Assembly: GCA_045602385.1 (NCBI GenBank)
Contig: JAZSBL010000025.1
Coordinates: 1 to 64,000, forward strand
DNA length: 64,000 bases
Source of the DNA: SVTX01 sp045602385
GTDB taxonomy: Bacteria > Bacillota > Clostridia > Oscillospirales > CAG-272
Direction: 5' to 3'
Under the pieces are notes generated by a model. That model was not told where the DNA came from. It was given only the letters and a program-made list of their open reading frames with translations, and made no database searches. This document shows positions 9,180 through 16,634 of this stretch, in pieces. Every line of letters starts with the position of its first letter. The stretch's first letter is position 1. Made by a program: the position numbers and the translations under genes.

Positions 9180-9206
9180 TTCTGTAAACCTCCTTTCTCT
9201 CAAATT

Positions 9207-10334
9207 TTAATTTGCCGGGTTAACCAGCTCGCGTAGCCACAGGGTTGGGTATCCGACATAGGATATTTTGACGTCGGTAAGTCCGACGATATCCGATTCG
9301 GTCCTGAAGCCTCTGTCCTCGTCCTGATTGAAATCACCCTTGGTATAGTATCTTACCTGACCGTTGATGCGCTCAATCCGAACGACTCTGTGAACTATTT
9401 TATTTCCACCGTCCTCAAAGACGATGATTTGTCCTTCCTTTATGGGCTGACCCTCATATCTTTCGTAGATGATCGCATCGCCCTTGTTTATCTCACCCGT
9501 CATGCTCTCGGTCGCTATTACTAAAGCTCCGTACCTGAATTGGCAGGAGACTAGCATCGCTATACCCACAAGAGCCGTCACGGTGATCGCCGTTCCTATC
9601 ATAGAGAGCTTTTCTCCACTTCTTACGGCATTTTTCTTTTGCTTCTGGTAAAGTGCCGATATAAACGCCATAACCGCTATCGGCAGGATCAATTTGATAC
9701 ACACTCGAAGTGCATCGGATATTCCCGACTGTGTAGGAAGAAAATAAACATAAAGCGTTGTAATTACCCTGAACGCTATATTGGGCAGGGGACCGTAGCG
9801 CTTTGATACGTAGTGGTAAAGCAGATTACCGCTTATTGCAGGAAATAAGGTCATTCCAACAAGATCCATAAAATCGTTAAAGCTTGTGATCCCGGCAATA
9901 CTCGAATATGCAAGCACCTCCGCTGTAACAGAGGAGATAAATGCAATCACGTCTACGATCTTGTTTTTTTGTGCCAAAAGCGCGTATCTGATTATCTCGA
10001 CCTCTACGATGATCGCCGCAAGCGGAAGAATTCTCTCGAGTAAGATTCCGAAATTTACGAAATAGGGATTTTGGTAAAAGCCGAATATCACGCCGGAAAA
10101 TTGCATCAGTACCGCGTAAACCACCGCAACGGCTGCCATAACCAACAGTACGCCACGCTTGTTAATTGATAGCGCGGCTCTCCTTTTGATGAGAAATACC
10201 GTTAAAAGTGTCATGGGGAGCAGCGCGCACGCCGCGACTATTTTGCTGTTCCCCATGTCAACGAATAATAAGGCGAGGAGGACTGCAAATATTATAAAAG
10301 AAACGGTATACAGAACCTTTTTATCCTTCGTCAT
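9207..10334 (-). CDS. sipW: SipW-like (ER-type) signal peptidase I with an extra multi-pass membrane domain
   Basis: A 375-residue protein. The last ~110 residues are an S26B-type signal peptidase: ATESMTGEINKGD with nucleophile Ser277, KIVHRVVRIE with His315 in place of the usual lysine, and TKGDFNQDEDRG with the acidic residues of the ER/archaeal type. SipW of Bacillus subtilis has the same Ser-His layout and processes TasA. Unlike SipW (about 190 residues), this one has about 265 N-terminal residues forming six or seven hydrophobic segments. Neighbours encode two likely substrates. AAAGGAT precedes the start. The substrate link is inferred from context. Confidence 0.87.
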   Translation of the reverse strand: MTKDKKVLYTVSFIIFAVLLALLFVDMGNSKIVAACALLPMTLLTVFLIKRRAALSINKRGVLLVMAAVAVVYAVLMQFSGVIFGFYQNPYFVNFGILLERILPLAAIIVEVEIIRYALLAQKNKIVDVIAFISSVTAEVLAYSSIAGITSFNDFMDLVGMTLFPAISGNLLYHYVSKRYGPLPNIAFRVITTLYVYFLPTQSGISDALRVCIKLILPIAVMAFISALYQKQKKNAVRSGEKLSMIGTAITVTALVGIAMLVSCQFRYGALVIATESMTGEINKGDAIIYERYEGQPIKEGQIIVFEDGGNKIVHRVVRIERINGQVRYYTKGDFNQDEDRGFRTESDIVGLTDVKISYVGYPTLWLRELVNPAN

Positions 10335-10390
10335 CTGCAGCCATCCTTTCTTACCTATACTGTTTGTTTAGCGTTTAAAATCTCTGCTTA

Positions 10391-10942
10391 TCAGGGGTTG
10401 GGAGTTACCGCAACACCTGTTGCCGTGAACTCAACTCTGAAGTTCTGTGTGATTGAAGCGTCCGTTGCAAAGGTCTGGGAGAGGGTGACCGTTACCGTGA
10501 ACTGAGCGGTTCCGCCGTTTGCGGGGATTTGGTTGCTTGCATCAAGGCCTGTCCAGGCTCCTGCTACGATAGAAATATTTGCATCGTAGTTATCGCCGGT
10601 ATTTGTGTAGTTGACCGTAGGATTGGTAACTGTTACCGGGAAGTCGTGATCGTTCTTTACCGTGTAAGTAACAACGACCTGGTCACCCTTGTTTCTGAAG
10701 CCGCCGACGTTAAGGTCGATGGACTGGCCGCCGAGAGCCTCCTTGCCATAATTGTTTCCGGATGTGATACCACCCTTTGTCACCTGCTCGGATACCGCCG
10801 AGAATGTAACTGCGGGAGCGGGAGCTCCAACCGATACGTTACCGCCGATTTCCATGTTTACCGTAAATGCCGCGTAACCGATACCGAGCGCGAGTGCTGC
10901 AACGAGAAGCAGCGCGATTACTAATGATCTTCTTCTTTTCAT
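10391..10942 (-). CDS. TasA-like secreted fibre protein
   Basis: A 183-residue secreted protein. The leader MKRRRSLVIALLLVAALALG is followed by IGYAAFTVNMEIGGNVSVGA, the layout of SipW-dependent signal peptides (hydrophobic core, then AAFT and a Gly/Asn-rich beta start). The mature part (about 155 residues) is beta-rich with no cysteine and includes VVVTYTVKNDHDFPVTVTNP, a motif also typical of TasA/camelysin-like proteins that form fibres in Bacillus biofilms. AAAGGAG lies 8 bases before the ATG. It is the first gene of a four-gene operon with its own peptidase, so it is probably the major subunit. Fibre formation is inference. Confidence 0.78.
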   Translation of the reverse strand: MKRRRSLVIALLLVAALALGIGYAAFTVNMEIGGNVSVGAPAPAVTFSAVSEQVTKGGITSGNNYGKEALGGQSIDLNVGGFRNKGDQVVVTYTVKNDHDFPVTVTNPTVNYTNTGDNYDANISIVAGAWTGLDASNQIPANGGTAQFTVTVTLSQTFATDASITQNFRVEFTATGVAVTPNP

Positions 10943-10981
10943 TGTTTTTTCTCCTTTGGAAAAAATATTTTTTTGTTTTTG

Positions 10982-11027
10982 AGGCGTTCCCTAACCGCCT
11001 TTTTGCCCAAAACCCACTATTTTGGGC
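10982..11027 (-). promoter_or_regulatory. Two leader hairpins before the TasA-like gene
   Basis: The ~90-base leader contains GCCCAAAA-loop-TTTTGGGC (11005-11027) and AGGCG-loop-CGCCT (10982-11000). Neither is followed by a T-run on the minus strand, so they are more likely to affect message stability than termination. Confidence 0.4.
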
Positions 11028-11038
11028 TTTGTAGGCAC

Positions 11039-11071
11039 ATTTTAACATTCCATGACTACAGCTTGACTACA
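11039..11071 (-). promoter_or_regulatory. Candidate activator-dependent promoter with 11-bp direct repeat
   Basis: On the minus strand TGTAGTCAAGC (11061-11071) and TGTAGTCATGG (11050-11060) are consecutive 11-base units sharing TGTAGTCA. A -10-like TAAAAT (11039-11044) follows 9 bases after the second heptamer, and no good -35 is present. SARP-type regulators are known to bind heptamer repeats 11 bp apart about 8 bp before the -10; a SARP-type response regulator is encoded next door. Confidence 0.5.
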
Positions 11072-11180
11072 AAACTGAAAAATTTTTTAAAAAATATTTT
11101 TTGGGGCAAGAAATTTGTAAAAAAATCCCCCGCGAGAGCTTCAAATTTTGATTTGTCGGGATGTTGTAAATTGAAACAGG

Positions 11181-11371
11181 GCATCCTCATCCACCACTGC
11201 GTGGTCCCCCTTCCCCTGCCTTGGGGAAGGCTTTGGTTTAACTGCGGCGAATATATATTTGTAGCCGTGAAAATAATTTTACTGTCTGTAAATTTTGAAT
11301 GGCTTCCGCTTTGCGTATGCCTTCCCCAAGGCAGGGGAAGGGGGACCGCGTTCCGCGGTGGATGAGGATGC
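11181..11371. repeat. MITE-like element with ~50-bp inverted ends
   Basis: Left end 11181-11231 and right end 11319-11371 are inverted copies: both start GCATCCTCATCCACC, carry a small variable hairpin, and end CCTTCCCCTGCCTTGGGG plus AAGGC. The 87-base interior has no gene. The gene-free stretch 10943-11502 otherwise holds only the TasA leader and promoter region and the terminator at 11461. Confidence 0.75.
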
Positions 11372-11460
11372 ACGGTTTAATCGGCGCAAGGCGGATTTCT
11401 GTAATAATTTACTGCTGTGAATCCCCCTATAAATCACAATTGATTTATTCGTGTATATAC

Positions 11461-11490
11461 AAAAACGGGCGGCTTTCGCCGTCCGTTTTC
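11461..11490 (-). terminator. Terminator of the kinase/regulator operon
   Basis: On the minus strand AAAACGG-A-CGGC-GAAA-GCCG-C-CCGTTTTT forms a strong stem with a GAAA loop and a T-run, 12 bases after the regulator stop codon. Confidence 0.88.
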
Positions 11491-11502
11491 CTTTTTATTA
11501 TA

Positions 11503-12306
11503 TTATTTGATTTTGGAAAGCTGATTTTCAAGGTAGCCTACCGTAAACTCAGCCCAGGAGTACGCTCCCATATACTGTCCCGTAAATGAATTAATAGCGC
11601 GGGTATCTCCCTCAAGGAAGCGGTAGTAGTCGCAATCCACTATTTTCGTGTTTACAAGTATTCCCTGCCTGCTCTTCAATATGAGATCCTTTACGTCAAC
11701 TCCGTGCAAGGTCTTTACAAGGCTTGCAATATAAACCTGCAAATTCTTCTGCTTGGTTCTGTCGTATTCCTCATCCTCCCAAAGCATTGCCGCAAGCTCG
11801 GGGTAGGTTGCCGACGTTCCTCGCTTGTCCACAAGATAGGCAAGTATCTCCTTGGCCTGCTTGCGCTCGAATTTAAGCGGCGCGCCGTCCACGAACACGT
11901 CAAAGTTGCCAAAGGTGAGTATTTTTATCCTCTTTTCGGGGCTCCACTCTATCGGGTGGCGGAGGTTTTCAAGCTCGTTTTTAACCGCCGCGGGCGTAAC
12001 CGGCTTTAATATGTATCCCGAAAGACGGAGATCTATTCCCTCCTTCATATACTCGGAAAATCCCGTTGCAAATATTATATTTATTTTCGGGTTTATCATT
12101 TTAAGCTCGCGCGCAAGCTCGATGCCGCTCATTTCGGGCATGTGTATGTCCAAAAAGGCAACGTCCATTTTATTCTCTCGCGCAACCAAAAGCGCAGACG
12201 CAACGTCACGGCACGGAAACACTTTTGCTCCCGTTGCAACCTCTGAAAGCGCGCTTTTCATAAGCTCCAGCGCAAAATATTCGTCGTCAACAGTTAAAAT
12301 GTTCAT
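11503..12306 (-). CDS. Response regulator, REC domain plus SARP-type DNA-binding domain
   Basis: A 267-residue cytoplasmic regulator. Residues 1-115 are a receiver domain (LTVDDE, phospho-acceptor Asp53 in FLDIHMPEMSG, LKP at the end). Residues ~125-215 are an OmpR/SARP-like winged helix (KILTFGNFDVFVDG, ERKQAKEILAYLVDKRG) and the tail VDCDYYRFLEGD through YMGAYSW matches the start of the BTAD helical domain. The start at 12306 has AAGGGAGACGGGA before it and overlaps the kinase stop as ATGA, so the pair is translationally coupled. It probably controls the TasA/SipW-like operon next door, by proximity and by the 11-bp repeat there. Confidence 0.88.
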   Translation of the reverse strand: MNILTVDDEYFALELMKSALSEVATGAKVFPCRDVASALLVARENKMDVAFLDIHMPEMSGIELARELKMINPKINIIFATGFSEYMKEGIDLRLSGYILKPVTPAAVKNELENLRHPIEWSPEKRIKILTFGNFDVFVDGAPLKFERKQAKEILAYLVDKRGTSATYPELAAMLWEDEEYDRTKQKNLQVYIASLVKTLHGVDVKDLILKSRQGILVNTKIVDCDYYRFLEGDTRAINSFTGQYMGAYSWAEFTVGYLENQLSKIK

Positions 12307-13583
12307 TCCCGTCTCCCTTGCTCGCACGGAATCTCGATCGTAACGCGTGTTCCAACGCCAAACGTGCTCTTGATGCTGAGCTTGCCCTTACAGATGCGGC
12401 GTATTCTGCTACGCACGTTGTCAAGTCCTATGTGTCCCTGCTTATTTGACTCAAACGCCTCGACGTCAAAGCCGACTCCGTCATCTATAATTTCCACAAT
12501 ATATTTTTCCTCTTTTATATACGTGGATATTTTAAGCGTTCCGCCCTCCGATCTCTTGGTAATTCCGTGTTTTACCGCGTTTTCAACTATCGGCTGCACA
12601 GAAAGCGGGGGGATAAAGAAATCCTTGCAATCAACAGAGTAAATTATATTAAGCTTTTCCCTGAATCTCGCCTTCTCTATTTTAAGATAGCATTCAACGT
12701 GCTCAAGCTCCTTCTGAAAAGGTATGCGCTGCTCGCTTGAAAGCGCGTCGATATTACTGCGAAGGTAACGCGCAAAGTCGATTGTCAGATTCTTTGCCTG
12801 CTTAGGTGATACGTCACACATTGCCGCAATTGCGGAGAGAGTATTATAGGTGAAGTGGGGGTTTATCTGCGAGAGCATTAACGCGCTCTTCTGCTCCTCT
12901 ATAAGCCTCTGCTTTTCCAGATATATGTTTGTATAAAGCACAAGCATGCTTATAACAATACTTACATACGTCAAGGATATGCCATGAATCGAATAATCCG
13001 CAATAATTCCCGCCAGGGGCAACAGGGCGTATATAATAAATGCTACACGATTGCTTCTTGAAGACGTCTTGGCAAAGATCGCCAAAAGCACAATAGCCGC
13101 AAAGGACGTTATCGAAAACGCGAAATGCAAAAGCACCATCACGGTATTCTCACTATGCACGTAATGCCCATTGGAGCTGACAACGAACGAATAGCCAAAG
13201 AACGCGTTTCCAATCGCAAAAAGAACCGAGAGCACGCAAAAAACACTAAATACGTTTAGCGTGAATGCAGCGCCCCGACTATTGGTGTAAAGATTTATAC
13301 GAAGGTATCTCATAAAGCAGATTGTCGCGATCTGCCCGGCGCAGGATGCTATGGTGTTGGATATAATTGTCGCCATGGCAAGCTCCGTTTGTCCCTCGCA
13401 AATCCAGCTCACCGTATCCGCCATCAGCGCGAGCATTACAAATCCAAGCAATATGATAAAGCTCTTAGTTCCCGATCTTTGCTTTAACCATTCACCAAAG
13501 CATGCCGAAAAAATAATGGCAATGACTATAAATCCAAAAAAATTCAAGGCTATGTTTACGTAAGCTAATTCTATCCTTGGCAT
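12303..13583 (-). CDS. LytS/YehU-type sensor histidine kinase
   Basis: A 426-residue membrane kinase. The first ~220 residues form six or seven membrane segments with no recognised sensor domain. The kinase core starts at residue ~230 with ALMLSQINPHFTYNTLSAI, in which His243 is the likely phosphorylation site (His_kinase family). The ATPase domain shows VENAVKHGI, IIDDGVGFD and HIGLDNVRSRI. The start at 13583 follows AAGGGGGAGTGGC; an upstream in-frame codon lacks a ribosome site. Partner of the REC-SARP regulator, which it overlaps by 4 bases. The ligand is unknown. Confidence 0.9.
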   Translation of the reverse strand: MPRIELAYVNIALNFFGFIVIAIIFSACFGEWLKQRSGTKSFIILLGFVMLALMADTVSWICEGQTELAMATIISNTIASCAGQIATICFMRYLRINLYTNSRGAAFTLNVFSVFCVLSVLFAIGNAFFGYSFVVSSNGHYVHSENTVMVLLHFAFSITSFAAIVLLAIFAKTSSRSNRVAFIIYALLPLAGIIADYSIHGISLTYVSIVISMLVLYTNIYLEKQRLIEEQKSALMLSQINPHFTYNTLSAIAAMCDVSPKQAKNLTIDFARYLRSNIDALSSEQRIPFQKELEHVECYLKIEKARFREKLNIIYSVDCKDFFIPPLSVQPIVENAVKHGITKRSEGGTLKISTYIKEEKYIVEIIDDGVGFDVEAFESNKQGHIGLDNVRSRIRRICKGKLSIKSTFGVGTRVTIEIPCEQGRRE

Positions 13584-13662
13584 GCCACTCCCCCTTATAT
13601 TTGCCGTGACCGCCGGACCTCCCGCCAAGCCAGGGCGCATTGCAATGTACCTTCTATATTAC

Positions 13663-13691
13663 ATTATAATACATATCCTCCGTTTTTTCAA
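13663..13691 (-). promoter_or_regulatory. Promoter of the kinase/regulator operon
   Basis: Minus-strand TTGAAA (13686-13691) and TATAAT (13663-13668) with 17-base spacer, giving a ~75-base leader. Confidence 0.82.
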
Positions 13692-13736
13692 TATTTTGCG
13701 GCAATTTTTTCCTGATACTCCTTTACACCGCACAAG

Positions 13737-13772
13737 AAAAGCAGGCGCGACAGCTATGTCGCGCCTGCTTTT
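13737..13772 (-). terminator. Terminator of the acyl carrier protein gene
   Basis: AAAAGCAGGCGCGAC-loop-GTCGCGCCTGCTTTT, a 15-bp perfect stem ending in T4, five bases after the stop codon. Confidence 0.9.
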
Positions 13773-13776
13773 ACCC

Positions 13777-13992
13777 TTATTTCAGTGTTTCAATGTAAGC
13801 CGCAAGCTTTGCGGGTGTATTGTATGCGGGAGTGATGTCTATCTCCGCATCGACCTCGTTTTCAAGCTGAAGCACAAGCTCCGCAAGATCAAGAGAATCA
13901 AGTCCCATCTCCATAAACGTCTGGTCGGGGGTGTATTCGGACACTTCCTTTTCCTGATATTCTGCGATTATTTCTATTATCTGTTCTACCAT
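13777..13992 (-). CDS. acpP: Acyl carrier protein
   Basis: A 71-residue acyl carrier protein. MGLDSLDLAELVLQLE holds the phosphopantetheine attachment Ser33, followed by the acidic recognition helix. The length is normal when starting at 13992, where AGGA precedes the ATG; a longer frame adds 12 residues without a better site. No fatty-acid synthase gene lies beside it, so it may serve fatty-acid synthesis generally or a specialised acylation. It is transcribed alone from a consensus promoter to its own terminator. Confidence 0.92.
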   Translation of the reverse strand: MVEQIIEIIAEYQEKEVSEYTPDQTFMEMGLDSLDLAELVLQLENEVDAEIDITPAYNTPAKLAAYIETLK

Positions 13993-14041
13993 GCGTTTTT
14001 TCCTGCCTTCATTAAGTTTTTGCGGCACGAGCCGATAGTTA

Positions 14042-14070
14042 ATTATAACATTTTGTGCCTAACTTGTCAA
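14042..14070 (-). promoter_or_regulatory. Consensus promoter for the acyl carrier protein gene
   Basis: Minus-strand TTGACA (14065-14070) and TATAAT (14042-14047), both perfect, 17-base spacer. Confidence 0.9.
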
Positions 14071-14080
14071 CCTTTTATTT

Positions 14081-15568
14081 TTAGCCGATCTCTTGGCTTG
14101 TCTTAAGCGTTACCCTTGCAGTCTTATATTCTCCGTCCCTATAATAGGTGATCTCTACCTGATCACCGCCATTGAACGCGTTTACAACGTCCATAACGTC
14201 GTATATGATCGCAACCGGCTTGCCGTTGACCTCGGTAATAATATCATTTACCTTTAGATAATTCGCGGCGTCAGAGCCCTCGCTTATCGCGCTTACATAC
14301 ACACCCGTCACGGCTGCATAGAAGGTGTTCTTGGGGTGGGTCAGCGCATACGCTTCGTCGACCTCCTCGATGGCGCTCTGCCCGTTACTTGTGACGTTCT
14401 TGTAGTAGGTCTTTTCCTTAACTCCCACTCCTGTTATGCCAAGCAGGGGGCGAGGCATATAGATGCCGGAGCTTACGTTGTCGGCGCTGCCTGTCTGCAT
14501 TATCGCCATTACGTCAATAAGCACTCCGTCTGCAGGGAGAGCAAAGCCCATTCCCGCACTGTCACTGCGCTTGAGTGTTATGATTCCTATGATCTCTCCG
14601 CGTGCGTTGATGAGAGGTCCGCCCGAATTTCCCGGATTTACCGGGGCATCGGTCTGAACAACGTTCATTTTCTTTTCAAGCACGCCGTCATCACCGTAAA
14701 ACATAAGCTGACGGTTCGGACTTGATACGATTCCCGTTGTTACGCTCCATGCAAATTCCGCGCCCTCGGGGTTTCCAACGGCATATACCTTCTCGCCATA
14801 TCTGACGTCGCTTGACTTTGCAAAGGTCGCCGCGCGCAAGCCATCGCGCTCTATCTTAAGCACCGCTATGTCGTCGTTTACGTGATATCCGACTACCGCA
14901 GCATCTACCGCCACATCCTCTCCGTAAAGCTGGACGGTAACGGCATCCGCGTTTTCTATTACGTGGTAATTTGTGACAATGTAGCCGTCCTCTGTAATTA
15001 TCGCGCCCGATCCCGTGCTTATCGAAAGATTGCTTCTGGCTTGTATAAGCACGACCGAATTCATAAAATCCGCGAGGAGATCCGCTGACGCCTCGGTATC
15101 GGGCTGCGTACTGCCAATATTTGATACGGTTACGTTGGTCGTGTTGTTCGCTCCGGGCTTTGCCGCGTTTGCGCCGTTTACCGCGGGAAAAAATCCAAGC
15201 AAAACCGAAAGCGCAAAGGCTACGAGCAACACGATTGAGCCGGCAGAAAGAATAGAGGAAACCAATAGTGCTTTACTCTTTTTCTCCTTGCTTCGGGGCG
15301 GCTCGTGACAAGCAGATTGTCCGATTGTCCCATTTTCCGCCGCGCCTTCTTCCTTGGCGCCCGACTCTGTGTCACCCGACTCCGTTTCCGCTGTCTCTTC
15401 CTCGGTCTGTTTCTCAGACCGGTTTTCAGACTGCTCCTCGGGTTTATCCTCAGATTGCCCCTCAGGCTTTTCCTCGGGCCGCTCTTCCTCACGCCAGCCC
15501 CAACTGAAGGCCTTTACGTCCTCCTGTGAGTCTTCTCCGTTTATATTGTTATTTTCGTTATCGATCAT
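14081..15568 (-). CDS. htrA: HtrA/DegP-like membrane-anchored serine protease
   Basis: A 495-residue surface quality-control protease. Residues 1-98 are a very acidic, Glu/Pro/Ser-rich cytoplasmic region; residues ~100-128 a membrane anchor; residues ~165-355 a trypsin-like domain with His202 (VTNYHVIEN), Asp233 (NDDIAVLK) and Ser315 (PGNSGGP); residues ~375-490 a PDZ domain (DIITEVNGKPV). Family members degrade misfolded exported proteins. GGAG lies before the start. It follows a PhoB-like regulator gene after a 78-base gap containing stem-loops, so both co-transcription and partial termination are possible. The long acidic N-terminal region is unusual in length. Confidence 0.95.
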   Translation of the reverse strand: MIDNENNNINGEDSQEDVKAFSWGWREEERPEEKPEGQSEDKPEEQSENRSEKQTEEETAETESGDTESGAKEEGAAENGTIGQSACHEPPRSKEKKSKALLVSSILSAGSIVLLVAFALSVLLGFFPAVNGANAAKPGANNTTNVTVSNIGSTQPDTEASADLLADFMNSVVLIQARSNLSISTGSGAIITEDGYIVTNYHVIENADAVTVQLYGEDVAVDAAVVGYHVNDDIAVLKIERDGLRAATFAKSSDVRYGEKVYAVGNPEGAEFAWSVTTGIVSSPNRQLMFYGDDGVLEKKMNVVQTDAPVNPGNSGGPLINARGEIIGIITLKRSDSAGMGFALPADGVLIDVMAIMQTGSADNVSSGIYMPRPLLGITGVGVKEKTYYKNVTSNGQSAIEEVDEAYALTHPKNTFYAAVTGVYVSAISEGSDAANYLKVNDIITEVNGKPVAIIYDVMDVVNAFNGGDQVEITYYRDGEYKTARVTLKTSQEIG

Positions 15569-15580
15569 AAATGCTTCTCC

Positions 15581-15631
15581 AAAAAACTTGATATATCAAG
15601 TATACGCCAACTATGAAAGTCGGCGTACTTG
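15581..15631 (-). terminator. Tandem stem-loops (possible attenuator) between regulator and htrA
   Basis: On the minus strand CAAGTACGCC-loop-GGCGTATACTTG (15597-15631) overlaps the palindrome ACTTGATATATCAAGT (15586-15601), which runs into six T. The second stem is AT-rich and weak, so read-through into htrA is likely. The palindrome could also be a regulator site. Confidence 0.45.
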
Positions 15632-15646
15632 AAATGTCATAAAAAT

Positions 15647-16336
15647 TCAGTTGAGTATCTCGAACTTGTAGCCAACGCCCCAAACAGTCTTGATCACCCA
15701 CTTGTCAGACACGTTATCAAGCTTCTCGCGAAGTCTCTTGATATGTACGTCGACAGTTCTGGAGTCGCCAAGATAGTCAAAGCCCCAAACCTTGTCAAGA
15801 AGCTGATCGCGTGTGAATACGCGGTTATAGTTCGACGCAAGGAAGTAAAGAAGCTCCAGCTCCTTGGGGGGGATATCCACGCTCTTGCCCTTAAGCTTAA
15901 GTTCATATTTCTCATGGCTTATCTCGATATTTTCGAATCTGATAACCTCGTCGTCAGACTGAGGCATGCTTGCTCTGCAACGGCGAAGCACCGCCTTGAT
16001 CCTTGCGGAAAGCTCCTTGTTATCGATGGGCTTTACCATGTAATCATCTGCGCCAAGCTCAAGGCCAAGCACCTTGTCAAACACGTCTCCCTTTGTGCTG
16101 ATCATAATGATCGGCTTCTGCGAGCTCTCACGGATCTCGCGGCAGACCTGCCAGCCATCCTTTTTGGGAAGCGTGATATCAAGTACGGTGATGTCAGGAT
16201 CATACATCTTGAAAAAGCTGATTCCTTCGCTTCCGTCACACGCGACCTTAACGTCGTAGCCCTCGGACTCAAAAAAAGCTCTTATCGGCTCGGATATCGA
16301 CACCTCGTCCTCAATGACCAAAATTTTAGTTTCCAT
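15647..16336 (-). CDS. OmpR/PhoB-family response regulator
   Basis: A 229-residue regulator. The receiver domain (ILVIEDE, Asp53 in VLDITLPKKDG, LGADDYMVKP) is followed by a winged-helix domain (residues ~130-229) with IPPKELELLYFLASN, the recognition-helix region FTRDQLLDKVWGFDYLGDSRTVDVHIKRL and the closing VWGVGYKFE. The start at 16336 has GGAGA upstream; a TTG nine codons earlier is less likely. No histidine kinase gene is adjacent, so its partner is unknown. Its position before htrA suggests an envelope-stress role, by analogy with CssR-HtrA. Confidence 0.92.
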   Translation of the reverse strand: METKILVIEDEVSISEPIRAFFESEGYDVKVACDGSEGISFFKMYDPDITVLDITLPKKDGWQVCREIRESSQKPIIMISTKGDVFDKVLGLELGADDYMVKPIDNKELSARIKAVLRRCRASMPQSDDEVIRFENIEISHEKYELKLKGKSVDIPPKELELLYFLASNYNRVFTRDQLLDKVWGFDYLGDSRTVDVHIKRLREKLDNVSDKWVIKTVWGVGYKFEILN

Positions 16337-16634
16337 TATATTTAAGTCTCCGTTCCGCCGCAATGCGGCTCTTTGCTATTCTTTATTCTAAACTTCCTTT
16401 TGGAAATTTGTGTGATTGCAAGTTGAATTCTTAACGAAATTTGCCGAAAAAATTAACCGCGTTAAATTTGCGGTCACACGGAATTCGCAGTATATTTATC
16501 TTGCGTTAATAATTATAACACAAAAAACACGATTTGTACAGTGATTTTGAAAAAATTTTGAGTAATTTTTTAACACATTTAGAATTGAGTCACACAAAGG
16601 CAACATTTATATGCCAAAATAAACAAAATGTGAA
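16337..16634. other. AT-rich gene-free stretch upstream of the PhoB-like regulator
   Basis: Contains TTAAC-type elements (for example TTAACG near 16433 and TTAACC near 16452, within a pair of related AAATTTGC segments) that might be regulator sites, but no convincing promoter, RNA or gene. Confidence 0.35.

Noticed and set aside
11056..11373. Frames across the MITE-like element
   Set aside because: They follow inverted repeat arms on both strands and have no start signal.
13582..14106. Plus-strand frame opposite the acyl carrier protein gene
   Set aside because: It crosses a promoter, a terminator and the acyl carrier protein gene, so it is a chance frame.
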